Assembly (NCBI RefSeq): GCF_007655135.1
Contig: NC_045127.1
Coordinates: forward strand, 21,742,199 to 21,806,198
Length of the DNA: 64,000 nt
DNA from: Punica granatum
Taxonomy: Eukaryota; Streptophyta; Magnoliopsida; Myrtales; Lythraceae
Reading direction: 5' to 3'
How positions within the stretch are numbered: position 1 is the stretch's first letter; each line of letters opens with the position of its first letter. Positions 21,097-32,240 of this stretch are shown in pieces. Under the pieces are notes generated by a model. It was not told the origin of the DNA and did no database searches. It saw only the letters and a program-made list of their open reading frames with translations. Both the position numbers and the translations under genes were made by a program.

Positions 21097-24000
21097 TGAA
21101 ATCGGGCGAGGATCTTTGGGGGCCTAATCGACGGTCCAACCGTGCAACGTACCCTTACTCGGAACCCCTATCTAACTTGTGTTTCCTAATATCGGTCGTG
21201 GGACGCGACCCATCGGTACCTAAAGCTAGTATGATATGCAATGTATGTGCGAGAAATAAAAGTGCGTAAAGTAGATAAGCAAGAAATTGTGAAAAGCGAT
21301 AAATAAACAAGCAGACAAAGCAAGCGGGAACGAGCCCGAACCCTCTAAGTTTCCCCAGTGGAGTCGCCAAGCTGTGCGCACCCGAATTTCGTCTCGTCGG
21401 GGCACGCATGCGCGCGCCTAAATGCAACGCGGCTTGGGAGTGTCCACCTTCCCGGGAACGCGCGACGGACGCACGTGAGAAGGAGTCGCCACTACCTGTT
21501 TACGACCTGAAGGTCGAGGGCCGGTGAGTCGCCCGGGTCTAGGGCTATGGATACACCTAGTATGCTATGGCATTGGTCTTGTACGGAACCGAAAATTCCG
21601 AATTCGGGGGTTCTATTACGTGTGGGCCTATATCCCAGACGCCCTTTCGGTACTCTAGCTTGCTAGGCTTGCCATTTTATTTATTTACCGCATGATTTAG
21701 GATTGCACTCGACTCGCACATTTTGACACCGTAAATTCGAAAAGACACTTGAACCGTCCACTTTCCGACCGGGATTATTTCATGAATAAATATACATCAT
21801 AAACCCTTACATTATTCTCTCAAATAAATAAAAGACAAACTACAATGACTAAATCCCGATTGGTTCGCATTCGGCCATTATTTCACTCATGCTCACCGTA
21901 TGGTTTTGGGAAAGACCGAAAATTAAATTAAATGCGCACTCGGTGTATGGGGGCATTGGACCCCGTGATCGACGGTTATGGGTGTTGGACCCAGTGTGAA
22001 TCGAGTCCTAAAGGATCGGGCTTGATCCGCATAACAAACAAGTGCAAAAATGTAACAGGCAAGCTCAAATAAACAAACAAAGGGGTTTCTTATTATCGCC
22101 GAATTTACGTGAATTAACTGATTATTAACCAGGATATATTAGCATACAAATCCTACCTTAAAACAAACAAAGGGATGATGGATAGGGTATGTAGCATTCG
22201 GCATTATTTTAACGGACCCGATAGACATGATATTTGTAGTCAAGTCCTGAATGTGTGGGTTATTTTTAAATTATTTTGTATCATGACAATATGGCTTTTA
22301 CAGATTAAGAGTATTTTTACTTAAAACCCAAAACCTAACCCTCTCCTTGACTATTTACCCATGTTTGATTAAGCCGAGTTTGAGATTAATTTGTTTTCCC
22401 ATGTTTTGACCAATTCTATGCACAAACCTACGCTAAGATTATGGCAGGACAAGAACCGGTAGTCATGCCCTTGAATCGGTAAATATGTGTGTGTATGAAA
22501 ATCAAGATTACGTTGCACGTATCTCGGTGCTTTTGAAATTGTGAATTTGAAAAGGGCATGGCTAACAGTTCTTGAACTGTCGACGTGATTACAAATTGTT
22601 AATTGGTTCATACAATTTATTTAAAGAAGTCAAGTGATTTAATTTAGCCAAATTTAACGTCCTAATTATCCCGTGTGTAGAATTTTAGGTTAATTAAAAA
22701 AAATTGCCGAATGCTTTAATCTACGGATTTCGAGTCGTCGGAAATATCCATTAATTGACCGCCCGATAAACTCTAATTTCCAACCGTCTTGAAATTTAAA
22801 ATTTTGATTTTACGTCGAGTTTGCATGATTAAACCGATTCATATGAGGTTTCGATTAAAATGAAAAAAAAATAAAGCGTTTAAACACGGATTAATAGCAC
22901 ATTATCACGTCAAACACGATAAACATACATATTCTACATAATCGGTGCCGCCATGATCACGATAAGCACATAAAAACTTACGCAAACATAATATTTAATG
23001 GAATCGATAATTTTAAAATTCGGGACAGATCTGAGAAAATAAAAATGCGTCGTCTGGACTGAAATGTGACGAACAAAAAGTTTGTAAAATCGAGTTCGAA
23101 GAAAAAAAAAATCCGATCGCCCACGCTACCTAATAACGCTCATTTCATATCATATTCATCCAAGCAAACATTAATATTCAAGAATAGAGCCCTAAACATG
23201 CCACTAAGTCGAGGATTTACCTTGTTTGAGAAGAATAGGGGCAGATCTGTAAATAAAAAAAAATTCGCCGGGTTTGTTGGGCTGCTGGGAGAGTGGGCCG
23301 AACTGTGCCGATGGGCTGGACTGGGCGAACCGGGCCGAACTGGGCAGAAGGAACTGGGCTATTGAGGGATTGGGCCGAAACGGGCCGAGTTGGGCTAAAC
23401 TGGGCCGAATTGTCTGCTGGACCGAAATGGGCTGAGATCCGGGTTGGATTGGGCCGAATTGGACTGGGCTCTGGACTGGCAAAGCTGGGCTGCTGGAAGA
23501 CCGGGCTGAGCCGCCGCACACTGTCTAGACCGATCCGCAACCTATGCTGATTCGAAAAAAATGGGAACCAATCCAGTTAGCCGGAAAACGAAACAAAGAG
23601 GGAGATGGGGAAGGGCACGTTGGTCCGCCGGAAGAGGCAGGGGATTTCGATGTCCGTGCCGAGGGAGTTCCGGAGGAACCGTGGTCGTGAGGGGCTCGAA
23701 CCGAGGGACCCGGGTTTCCGAGCTAGGGGATAGAGACGAGCCGAGGGAGACAATCGAGCCGCCGGTTTTCCTCACGTGTGAGCTGAGGGAGAGTCGAGGG
23801 AATCCCGAGTTGTGGGCGTTTGGAGGTCGAGCCGTGGGGGAATTTTTTCAGATTCGAGACGAGTCGTGAGCGTTGAGGGAAAATCAAATCAATCCGTGAA
23901 GGTGGAGGCTAGTTCCGAGCTGAGGGAGAGGTCGAGAAGACGAGCTGTGGTTTTTTTTTTTCGGCCAGCGCGAGCTGTGGGAGGAGCTACGGGTTTTTCC

Positions 24001-24941
24001 GAGTTTTTTTTTTGGGAGCTAGGGGTTTTTTTTCGGAAGCCGATTCCCGCCCCCCGAGAGAGAGCTAAGGTTTCTCCTTTTTAGGGAGTCGCGGCTAGGT
24101 TTTTTTTTTTTTGTGCGTCCGATCCGAGAATCCCGAAAAAAACCGTCCCCTTCTGGATTTTTTCTTTTTATCTTCTCTTCTTCCATTTTTTCTTTATTCC
24201 TTTCCTTTTTAGCCGAGAAAGAAGAAACGGAACGAGGAAGAGGAGTGCGGCCAGAGTTTTCGAATGTGAGGGAGGGGCCAGCCGGAGATTGCGGAGAATC
24301 GAGTAAAAAGAGGAAAAATCGAATCCGAAATTTTATTTCCTTCTCGGTTTATTTTTTGGCTCTGGAAGAAGAAGAAGAAGGAAGGAAAGAAGAAGAAGAG
24401 AAAAAGAGAGAAGAAGAGGTGCAGAAAAAAACAAAAAATCGGGGGGAAGGAGGAAGAGGAGGCAACGGTCGATTTGACCGTTGACTCTGACACATTTTTT
24501 TTTTTAGAGAAATGTGGTCAGCAGTCGGTCAGACTAGCTCTGACCGACTCTGACCTCTTTTTTTTTTTTTTAGAAAATTAGAAAATTCTAATTTAACGTG
24601 CGTACAGATTAAAATTCTCGTCTTTGCAATTGAATGTCCAAAAAATGTTCCGGGACCGGCATTGTCTTTCAGAAAAATTTACGGATCAATGTTATGCAAT
24701 AAAATATTTTTCTGACCTTGAGTTTTCTTCTCAGATTTGAAAATTGATGTCAACGCGCGTGAAATTCAAAGACACCTCGTAAAATATTTTTATAAAATTG
24801 ATGTTAAATTAGAAAAAAAATGTCACTTTTTCAAAGGCCATGAATGCTCAAGCAATTTGCTAGAAATACTTCCCTCATACGGGGTGACAAAGTGACGATT
24901 TTGCCTCTCTGGAGCCGGTATACCAAAATTGGGTGCTGACA
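21097..24941 (-). repeat. Element C 5' LTR (3845 bp, 0.6-kb internal deletion)
   Basis: Plus-strand start TGAAATCGGGCGAGG, end GGGTGCTGACA. Matches 12359-15680 except for two large differences: it lacks the ~600 bp at 14271-14868 of the partner and has an extra ~1.1 kb at 23344-24440. Adding the missing part back to each copy gives about 4.42-4.44 kb from both, so the ancestral LTR was probably near that length. Confidence 0.88.
23344..24440 (-). repeat. GC- and purine-rich segment present only in element C 5' LTR
   Basis: About 1.1 kb absent from the other LTR. The first ~190 bp are an irregular repeat of GGGCCGAACTGGGC-like phrases. The middle is GC-rich (about 23600-24100) with overlapping open frames on both strands, and the end is a purine-rich GAAGAAGAAG tract (about 24365-24420). 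The open frames have no recognised domain. In element orientation this would be a pyrimidine-rich stretch in the left half of the LTR, where a promoter and leader could lie; that is inference. Confidence 0.7.
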
Positions 24942-25153
24942 TAATATACCATAAATTGTGGCTGAATCTTTAAATATATGTAATATACCACAACTTGTGG
25001 CTGAATCTTCATCTATATGAAAAAAAAAACGAAAAAGTGAGAAGTCAGATTGAGATGAGTGTAAAATGGGCCAAGTGGCCTCCTCTTCAGCAGCCCTTTC
25101 CTTTCCACCGCCTTTGACCATCTTTGACCACCTTCTTTTTCTTCTTTTCATCC

Positions 25154-25162
25154 TTATTTAAG
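25154..25162 (+). promoter_or_regulatory. TATA-like motif of copy B 5' LTR
   Basis: TTATTTAAG, followed about 30 bp later by CTATCCCTAGCAG and a GA dinucleotide run. The same arrangement occurs in B's 3' LTR (32538-32546) and inverted in both LTRs of E (45832-45840, 53314-53322). This is the likely element promoter; the start site is inferred from spacing only. Confidence 0.6.
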
Positions 25163-25215
25163 CCATACCCTCCCTTGCTCTATCCCTAGCAGAAAAAAAA
25201 TGAAAATGAACCAGA

Positions 25216-25239
25216 AGAGAGAGAGAGAGAGAGAGAGAA
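25216..25239 (+). repeat. GA dinucleotide run after the LTR promoter (copy B)
   Basis: (GA)n about 55 bp downstream of the TATA-like motif. Comparable runs stand at 10641-10660 (D), about 32603-32617 (B 3' LTR), about 45752-45780 and 53237-53262 (E). Confidence 0.8.
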
Positions 25240-26195
25240 CTGAACTGAGTTGAGAAATTCCAGGAGAAGAAGAAGAGGAAGAGGACTAAGTTGGAGTATT
25301 GATTAGTAAGTTGATTATCTATGATTTAAACATTCATATTGACTATATTAGGTATAGTTTGGCGATTCTTCTTGCAATTATCTTAGCTGTTCAAGGTCGA
25401 GAAGCTTGCTTGATGTATTCGGAGTTAGTTTTATTGTGTGTTAGGATGAGTTTGGTCACCCATACGAGCTGAATATTTCGGTGGTGAGGCAGGGAGCAAA
25501 TTCTTGATTGAATTAGTAGGTTTCTAATATGAGCGGAAATGGATCGGATTAATAGAAATTTGTGTGCTCTTTAGCTAAGTTGACTTGTTGTAAATGAGAA
25601 TAGAGTATGAATGAATCTGATTTGAAATTTATCATGCATTATAATGATATCATGTGATGAATTGATTGACTAAGGTCTTGTTTATTTGTACTTTGGAACC
25701 AAAGAAGTACTTAGAATTCCTTGCACTCTTCTTAAATTGGGCTGATCAAATTAGTCATCCATGTGATATAAATTGCAACGTAACCTAAGTTGATGTAAAT
25801 TGAGGAATACATGTGCATATCATTTTGCATCGTTCCCTATTAAGAGAGTTAAGTAGAAATCGAAAGAGATAGGGAATGAATATCGTTAGTTATGAACGTC
25901 TTACATTATAGCTATATCGATGAAGTAACACGGTGGTTAAACTGATGCAAATTTTTATTCTTATTCAGCATATTATCTAACCTTTGTGCTTGAACTCCGG
26001 AAGGCTCGACTCATTAAGTGGTCATTTCAAGGGTGTTTGTGAGTACTTTCTTCCATCGTAAAATGATAATAAATAAATAAATATATATATATATATGTAT
26101 GGTTATAGAGGTGATGGTGGTTGAATTGATTGCGGAACATAGTTGATGTGTATACTTAGTATGCTTGTGGTGGTTGGACTATAGCCATGGGATCG

Positions 26196-26370
26196 CTGGA
26201 CCCGGCGGATTATAAAAGGGGCCTGATCGGCCGCCGAACCCGGCGGAATATAAATAGGGACTTGATCGGCCGCTGGACCCGGCGTAATACAAATAGGGAC
26301 ATGATTGGCCTCTGGACCCGGCGGAATACAAGAAGGGGCCTGATCGGCCGCTGGACCGGCGGAATATAAT
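26196..26370 (+). repeat. 39-bp minisatellite in copy B 5' LTR, about 5 units
   Basis: Same array as in copy A with one unit fewer and substitutions such as GGCGTAATAC and GGCCTCTGG. It is followed by GGCGGAATATAATGAAGG and later by the palindrome at 26469-26478. Confidence 0.93.
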
Positions 26371-27247
26371 GAAGGTCAACTCTTACCGCCAAAGGTTAAT
26401 GGGCGGCCCCCGCTGATGAGATGTGGGTGTTGGAAGTTGAGAATTGTGTGAGTGAGATGTGCGGGGTCACGGTACCGTCATAACTCTGTTGCAAGGAAAT
26501 GCAACCCTATGGCTATATTACTGTTGTTTGGATTTGGTTGCCTTATGAGTTGTGTGAAAGGATGATCTTGGTATTGGATGCTATATCACGGTGAAATATG
26601 TATATATATATATGTATGATTGATTGTTGTGAATTGTCATGTAACATATTAGCTCATTTTACTTTGGAATATAGTACTCACTGAGTTGCAGCTCACCCCC
26701 TGCATGCATTTTTCTAGATGAGCTAGGAGCTAGACTAGCCGCACATGAGGACTTTGGATAACGGGGATCAGCGCAAAGGAATTTGGCAAGTAGGCCCACC
26801 CATAGTATAGGTAGTAAGTGTTCGTAAATGTTACAATCCTATTACGACCTGAAACTTTTGTTAGTTGGTTTAGTGGTATGGTTGTGGCTGAACACACTAT
26901 TGAGAGCATATAAGTACATTGAAATCCGTTAGACTCATTATATATTCATGTAGAGCATGTCGAGTTAGTTTAAAGGTTGGATATGTTGTAGAAGTATGCT
27001 ATATATATATATGAAAGCTTTTTGTTCAGTCTGTGTTACAAGATGGTTGCAACTGAGTAATCTTTGAGAGTTTTATGCATATATCTGAATTAGTTAGGTG
27101 GTTATATGTTTATATCGAGTTTGCTGGGTTGGTTCAATGTGTTGGGAGTTAGGAAAACGGATTATACATATATGAGTTGTGTATATGATAATGGATATTA
27201 AGGAATAGAGGGGAAACTCTGCTATAAGTTTCGGGTCGTGACATTTT

Positions 27248-27259
27248 TGGTATCAGAGC
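27248..27259 (+). other. Primer-binding site, initiator tRNA-Met type (copy B)
   Basis: TGGTATCAGAGC, four bases after the LTR end, as in copy A. The leader to the gag ATG is 138 bp. Confidence 0.95.
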
Positions 27260-27397
27260 CTAGGTTATAGGATTCTGTAGACGTAGTGCGCTTGATCCCC
27301 GTTCTTTTTGACTAGTTGCGGCCCCAAGACGGGATGTATCTCATAATTGTGTTTGTTAAATGCTTGATTAACTCTTGTATTGCTTAGGAAATCAGCA

Positions 27398-30300
27398 ATG
27401 GGACCCAAACGTGCGAGGCGGGGTCGACGTAGGTACCGCACAGCCGAGAACCTAGCTTATCAGAATATACCTGAGCCTATGACAGAAGATCAAGTGTCTC
27501 AAGCTCCTCAAGAGGCTGCTGAGGCTCCCAGGGATCAAGATCCACCAATCCACCAAACATTAGCAGCGATGACTCGTCTAGTTGAGCAGCAAGCACAGCT
27601 AATCGAGCAACAAACGGCTTTCTTCCAGAGGCAAGCAGCACAGCCGAGTGCATCCACATCTCACATGGAGTCACAATTGACGCCGTATGAAAGGTTCAGC
27701 AAATATGGTCCACCTAGTTTTTCGGGAAGTGCTGATCCTATAGAAACGGAGAACTGGATAGCTGGAATGGAAAGAATTTTTTCAATCATGGAGGTTTCAG
27801 ACACCCAACGTGTGGCACTTGCAACATTTATGCTAGAAGGGGATGCTCAGTACTGGTGGGAGGCTACTCAGAGACGATTGGACCCGAACTCCTCACACGT
27901 TATCACTTGGGCTGAGTTTACGCAAGCATTTTATAACAAGTACTTTCCAGCCTCGTTTCGGCGCGCCAAGGAGCGGGAATTTTTGAATTTGAAGCAAGGG
28001 GACCTCAGCATAGCTGAATATGAAGTAAAATTCACCAAGTTGTCACGTTTTGCCCCGACATTGGTAAGTGATGAAGCTTCTAAATGCAGTAGGTTCTTGG
28101 ATGGATTGAACCTCAATATTAGGTCGCGCGTTTCCGTTCTGGAGATCCCATTATTTGCAGACTTGTATAATAAAGCCATTATCGCTGAGGAGGACTTACG
28201 AGAGGAAGTTCATCAGAGGGAACAAAGTAGAACCCGGCCTAGTAGTTTAATGGTAGAGGGTTCCTCCCGACACCCAAAAAGAGGCGGGTTCATTCAAGGC
28301 TTCAATAGAGGGAAATCAACTTATCAGCAGTTTCCGCATTGGTCTCATGAAGATAAGGGCATGAGGAGTCAAAGTGGTGGAAGTTATGGTGGGACTAACC
28401 TCCCGAGGCATCAAAATTGTCAGAATTGTGGTCGATTTCATTCCGGCGTTTGTCAAGTGCAGTCCGGGAGTTGTTTTCATTGTGGACGTCGTGATCACTT
28501 AAGAAACAATTGCCCACAATTAAGGGGTGAAGCGGTTACTTGTTTTAGATGTGGCATGAAGGGACATGTACAGAGGAATTGTAGGCAGCCTATAGTAGCA
28601 GCGTCTAGCAGCGCTAGTGTGGGCAATAGGCCATCGGCGATGAGAGGCCGTGGACAAATGAGTAGCAATAAGAGTGGTCAAAGCCGAGGGGGCGAATCGA
28701 TGGTGAGCTCAGCAGGCCAGGCAAATAGACCAATGACGCAGGGTAGAGTATTCACCTTAACGAAGCGGGATGCAGACGCTACTCCTACTGTTGTGACGGG
28801 TACGTTAAATCTCTTTAATAAACTTGCTCATGTACTTATAGACCCAGGGTCCACTCATTCATATATCTCATTGTCATATGCCATGCATTCTGATAGACCA
28901 CGAGAGATATTAGATAGTCGTTTGTCCATAGCTACACCGACGGGGGAGAGCGTAGTGGTTGGGGAAGTGTATCGCGGTTGTAGGCTACACTTAGAGGATA
29001 AGGAGATGCTAGTAGATTTAATACCCTTAAGCATTTGGGATTTTGATATTATCCTCGGGATGGATTGGCTTGCTTCCCATCATGCTTCGGTGGAGTGTTA
29101 CAAGAAGGAGGTTATCTTTAGAATACCAAATGAGTCTGAATTTAAGCTTCATGGAGATCAGTTGGGTGCTCCATTCAATGTTATATCATTTCTCGAGGCG
29201 ACGAAACTTTTGAAAAGGGGGTGTGAAGGATATTTGGCACATGTGGTTGCTACCGAGGTCAACTCACCAAAACTTAGTGAAATTTCAGTAGTCTGCGAGT
29301 TTTCAGAGGTCTTTCCTGATGATTTTCCCGGTCTTCCCCCTGATAGAGAGATTGAGTTTACTATCGAGCTAGAGCCCGGTACTGCGCCGATTTCCCGTGC
29401 ACCGTATCGTATGGCCCCGTCAGAACTCAAGGAATTGAAAATTCAGCTGCAAGAATTATTAGAAAAGGGATTTATCAGGCCTAGTGTATCTCCTTGGGGT
29501 GCTCCCGTTTTGTTTGTGAAGAAGAAGGATGGCTCACTCAGATTGTGTATAGATTACCAACAGCTGAATCGGGTAACGGTGCGCAATAAATATCCTTTAC
29601 CTAGGATAGATGACTTGTTTGATCAGCTCCGAGGTGCTACCGTCTTCTCGAATATCGATCTTAGATCGGGATACCACCACCTGAAGATGAAGGACTCTGC
29701 TGTGCCCAAGACTGCTTTTCGCGCTCGGTATGGACATTATGAATTCCTTGTGATGCCTTTCGGGTTAACAAATGCTCCAGCAGCTTTTATGGATTTAATG
29801 AATAGAGTCTTCCAGCCATATCTTGATCAGTTTGTGGTGGTTTTCATCGATGATATATTGGTATACTCGAGGAACCGGAATGAGCATGAAGAACATCTTC
29901 GTGTAGTGTTGCAGATTTTGAGAGAAAGAAAACTTTATGCTAAGTTTAGCAAATGTGAGTTTTGGTTAGACCGAGTGGGATTCCTCGGGCATGTGATTTC
30001 AGGTGATGGTGTATCAGTGGATCCCACGAAGATTGAAGCTATTTTGAATTGGAATCGCCCTACAAGTGTAATAGAGGTGAGGAGTTTCCTAGGATTAGCT
30101 GGTTATTATCGAAGATTTGTGGAAGGATTCTCCCTTATTGTTGCTCCCCTGACTCGGTTAACGCGGAAGAGTGTGAAGTTTGAATGGACAGATGAGTGTG
30201 AGCAAAGTTTCCATGAGTTGAAGAAGAGATTGACCACTGCCCCAGTGCTGGTTATTCCATCCACTGATGAGGGGTTTGTGATATATAGTGATGCATCCCA

Positions 30301-30739
30301 TCAAGGCTTAAGCTGCGTATTAATGCAAAATGGCAGAGTGGTGGCTTATGCATCTCGGCAACTAAGGAATCATGAGAAGAATTACCCGACACATGATCTT
30401 GAATTGGCAGCTGTGGTATTCGCTCTCAAACTTTGGAGACATTACTTGTATGGAGCAAGATATGAGATTTATACAGACCACAAGAGTTTGAAATATTTGT
30501 TCACTCAGAAAGAACTCAACTTAAGACAAAGGAGATGGATGGAATTAATTAAAGATTATGATTGCACGATCAACTATCATCCAGGGAAGGCAAATGTCGT
30601 GGCGGATGCACTGAGTAGGAAATCCTCAGTAAGATTAGCAGGTATGTGGAGTATTCATGACACACTTATCAATGAGTTTAGATCACTGGAAGTTAAACTA
30701 GAGATGACCGGTTTAGGAGCATTGATGGCTATTTTGTGA
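27398..30739 (+). CDS. gag-pol: Copy B gag-protease-RT-RNase H polyprotein, open frame of 1113 codons
   Basis: The longest intact frame in the window. It starts at the ATG giving MGPKRARRG; a TTG 18 bases upstream is also in frame but less likely. Approximate residues: capsid 100-280 (PPSFSG, AQYWWEA), zinc knuckles 335-400 ([18 protein letters not shown]), protease active site DPGST about 481, RT with [10 protein letters not shown] about 718 and FIDDILVYS about 816, RNase H with YSDASHQG about 962 and TDHKSLKYL about 1027. The catalytic aspartates are visible. Some residues differ from A and E ([15 protein letters not shown] against [14 protein letters not shown]), possibly lowering activity. 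The frame ends at a TGA created by a one-base gain around 30733-30737, shortly after RNase H, so integrase is lost. It could still yield gag, protease and RT if transcribed. Confidence 0.93.
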   Translation: MGPKRARRGRRRYRTAENLAYQNIPEPMTEDQVSQAPQEAAEAPRDQDPPIHQTLAAMTRLVEQQAQLIEQQTAFFQRQAAQPSASTSHMESQLTPYERFSKYGPPSFSGSADPIETENWIAGMERIFSIMEVSDTQRVALATFMLEGDAQYWWEATQRRLDPNSSHVITWAEFTQAFYNKYFPASFRRAKEREFLNLKQGDLSIAEYEVKFTKLSRFAPTLVSDEASKCSRFLDGLNLNIRSRVSVLEIPLFADLYNKAIIAEEDLREEVHQREQSRTRPSSLMVEGSSRHPKRGGFIQGFNRGKSTYQQFPHWSHEDKGMRSQSGGSYGGTNLPRHQNCQNCGRFHSGVCQVQSGSCFHCGRRDHLRNNCPQLRGEAVTCFRCGMKGHVQRNCRQPIVAASSSASVGNRPSAMRGRGQMSSNKSGQSRGGESMVSSAGQANRPMTQGRVFTLTKRDADATPTVVTGTLNLFNKLAHVLIDPGSTHSYISLSYAMHSDRPREILDSRLSIATPTGESVVVGEVYRGCRLHLEDKEMLVDLIPLSIWDFDIILGMDWLASHHASVECYKKEVIFRIPNESEFKLHGDQLGAPFNVISFLEATKLLKRGCEGYLAHVVATEVNSPKLSEISVVCEFSEVFPDDFPGLPPDREIEFTIELEPGTAPISRAPYRMAPSELKELKIQLQELLEKGFIRPSVSPWGAPVLFVKKKDGSLRLCIDYQQLNRVTVRNKYPLPRIDDLFDQLRGATVFSNIDLRSGYHHLKMKDSAVPKTAFRARYGHYEFLVMPFGLTNAPAAFMDLMNRVFQPYLDQFVVVFIDDILVYSRNRNEHEEHLRVVLQILRERKLYAKFSKCEFWLDRVGFLGHVISGDGVSVDPTKIEAILNWNRPTSVIEVRSFLGLAGYYRRFVEGFSLIVAPLTRLTRKSVKFEWTDECEQSFHELKKRLTTAPVLVIPSTDEGFVIYSDASHQGLSCVLMQNGRVVAYASRQLRNHEKNYPTHDLELAAVVFALKLWRHYLYGARYEIYTDHKSLKYLFTQKELNLRQRRWMELIKDYDCTINYHPGKANVVADALSRKSSVRLAGMWSIHDTLINEFRSLEVKLEMTGLGALMAIL

Positions 30740-30740
30740 T

Positions 30741-31295
30741 ATGAAACCAGTGCGAGTTGATCGAATTCGAGAAGCGCAACAAGTAGATCCATTTTTAGTA
30801 GAGATGAAAAACAAGATTAAGGAAGGTAGAGTAAAGGAAGGCAAGAAGTTTGAATTTCTTTTGAAAGAGGATGACACACTTATGTTTGGGAGTCGAATTT
30901 GTGTACCTGACGATGCTGAGTTGAAGAGAGAGATCCTTGCACAAGCCCATAGCTCACCTTATGCGATGCACCCGGGAAGCACCAATATGTATTATAATTT
31001 GAAGAGAAGTTATTGGTGGTATAACATGAAAAAGGAGATAGCTGAATATGTTGCTAAGTGTCTAGTATGTCAGCAGGTTAAGGCAGAACATCAGCACCCA
31101 TCCGGGTTATTACAACCTCTTCCGGTACCTGAATGGAAATGGGAAAAGATCACCATGGATTTTGTCTCGGGACTTCCACGAACACGAAGAGGGCATGATT
31201 CTATATGGGTGATAGTTGATAGGCTGACTAAATCCGCTCACTTCCTACCAGCTAAAACGACATTTCGTGGAGATCAGTTGGCAATTGTTCATTAA
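30741..31295 (+). pseudogene. pol: Copy B integrase N-terminal zinc domain and start of core, shifted frame
   Basis: Continues the polyprotein in the next frame after the shift near 30735. It contains the linker [17 protein letters not shown], the HHCC zinc motif (MHPGSTNMYYN to CLVCQQVK, about 30967-31080) and the first catalytic aspartate (MDFVSGLP, about 31157). It ends near 31282, where two bases present in copies A and E are missing (GTTGGCAATTG). Confidence 0.92.
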
Positions 31296-32202
31296 GGAGA
31301 TTGTGAGGTTGCACGGTTTGCCGGCATCCATAGTATCAGATAGAGGTTCTTATTTTACTTCCAAGTACTGGAATAGTTTTGTTACGGCTCTGGGCACGAA
31401 GCTGAATTTGACCACTGCTTTTCATCCCGAAACAGAGGGGCAAAGTGAAAGGACCATTCAAACATTGGAGGATATGTTAAGAGCATGTATTATAGAATTT
31501 CAAGGCAGCTGGGATGACTACCTTCCTCTAATGGAATTTGCTTATAATAACAGTTACCAATCTAGTATTGGAATGGCCCCTTACGAGTCGCTTTATGGTC
31601 GGGCTTGTCGAACACCTTTGTGTTGGAATGAAGTTGGAGAGAGGCAATTAACTGGACCGAAAATAGTCGACTTAACAGCTGAAAAGGTCAAGGTTATCAG
31701 GGAGAGATTAAAGACCGATTAAGGGCGACAAAAGAATTATGCGGATAAACGAAGAAAGGACCTCGAGTTTCAGCAAGGGGATTGAGTTTTCTTAAAAGTA
31801 TCACCATGGAAGGGTATTATGAGATTTGGCAAGAAAGGAAAGCTTAGTCCCAGATATATCGGGCCATACGAGATTTTGGAGCGCATTGGGAAGGTGGCAT
31901 ATCGGTTGGCTCTACCCCTTGAACTGTCTCGTATTCATAACGTGTTTCATGTGTCAATGTTGCGTAAGTATATACCGGACCCATCTCATGTTCTGAGTTA
32001 TCAACCGGTGGAGTTAAATGAGGACTTGACATATGAGGAAGAGCTAGTGGAGATCTTAGATAGGAAAGAGCAGGTCCTTCGAACCAACTGAATTAGGTTA
32101 GTAAAGGTGTTGTGGAAGAGTCATTCGATAGAAAAAGCCACTTGGGAACCCGAGGATTCTATGAGAGTCAATTATCCATATCTTTTTCCCGATATCAGGT
32201 AA
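31296..32202 (+). pseudogene. pol: Copy B integrase core, GPY/F and chromodomain, second frameshift and three stops
   Basis: Third reading frame of the polyprotein (readable from about 31267). It carries SDRGSYFT and QSERT (second and third catalytic residues with 35 between them), [13 protein letters not shown], and the chromodomain-like tail WKSHSIEKATWEPED. In-frame stops: TAA 31720-31722 (CAA in A), TGA 31783-31785 (CGA in A), TGA 32089-32091. The natural end corresponds to TAA at 32200-32202. Confidence 0.9.
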
Positions 32203-32228
32203 ATGATTTCGGGGACGAAATTTTCATT

Positions 32229-32240
32229 AGTGGGGGAGAT
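32229..32240 (+). other. Polypurine tract of copy B
   Basis: AGTGGGGGAGAT immediately before TGTGAGGCTAG, identical to copy A. Confidence 0.88.

Larger units (their letters stand above)
12359..24941 (-). mobile_element. Element C: long-LTR, Tat/Athila/Ogre-like element without recognisable gag-pol
   Basis: A 12.6-kb unit bounded by two related LTRs of 3322 and 3845 bp. The LTR terminus TGTCAGCACCCAATTTTGG, the purine tract next to it and the tandem repeats at that end put the element on the minus strand (5' LTR at 21097-24941). Tandem repeats before the 3' LTR are known from Tat/Ogre elements. The 5.4-kb interior has no RT, integrase or gag motif that I can read in six frames, so it resembles a non-autonomous large derivative (LARD). 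There is no target duplication: GAGTG on the left, TAATA on the right. No convincing tRNA primer site was found after the 5' LTR. The superfamily is inferred, not demonstrated. Confidence 0.75.
24942..27243 (+). repeat. Copy B 5' LTR, lacking its first ~85 bp
   Basis: Begins TAATATACCATAAATTGTGG, which is position ~86 of the complete LTR start at 32241. Ends GTGACA four bases before the primer site. A ~31-bp deletion near 25997 (GAACT joined to CCGGAAGG) is absent from B's own 3' LTR and from copy A, hinting that the two LTRs of B are not sisters. The minisatellite has five units here. Confidence 0.92.

Noticed and set aside
12359..24941. Element C as a plus-strand element
   Set aside because: The purine tract abuts TGTCAGCACC on the minus strand and the tandem repeats lie on that side; plus-strand reading gives neither a primer site after 15680 nor a purine tract before 21097.
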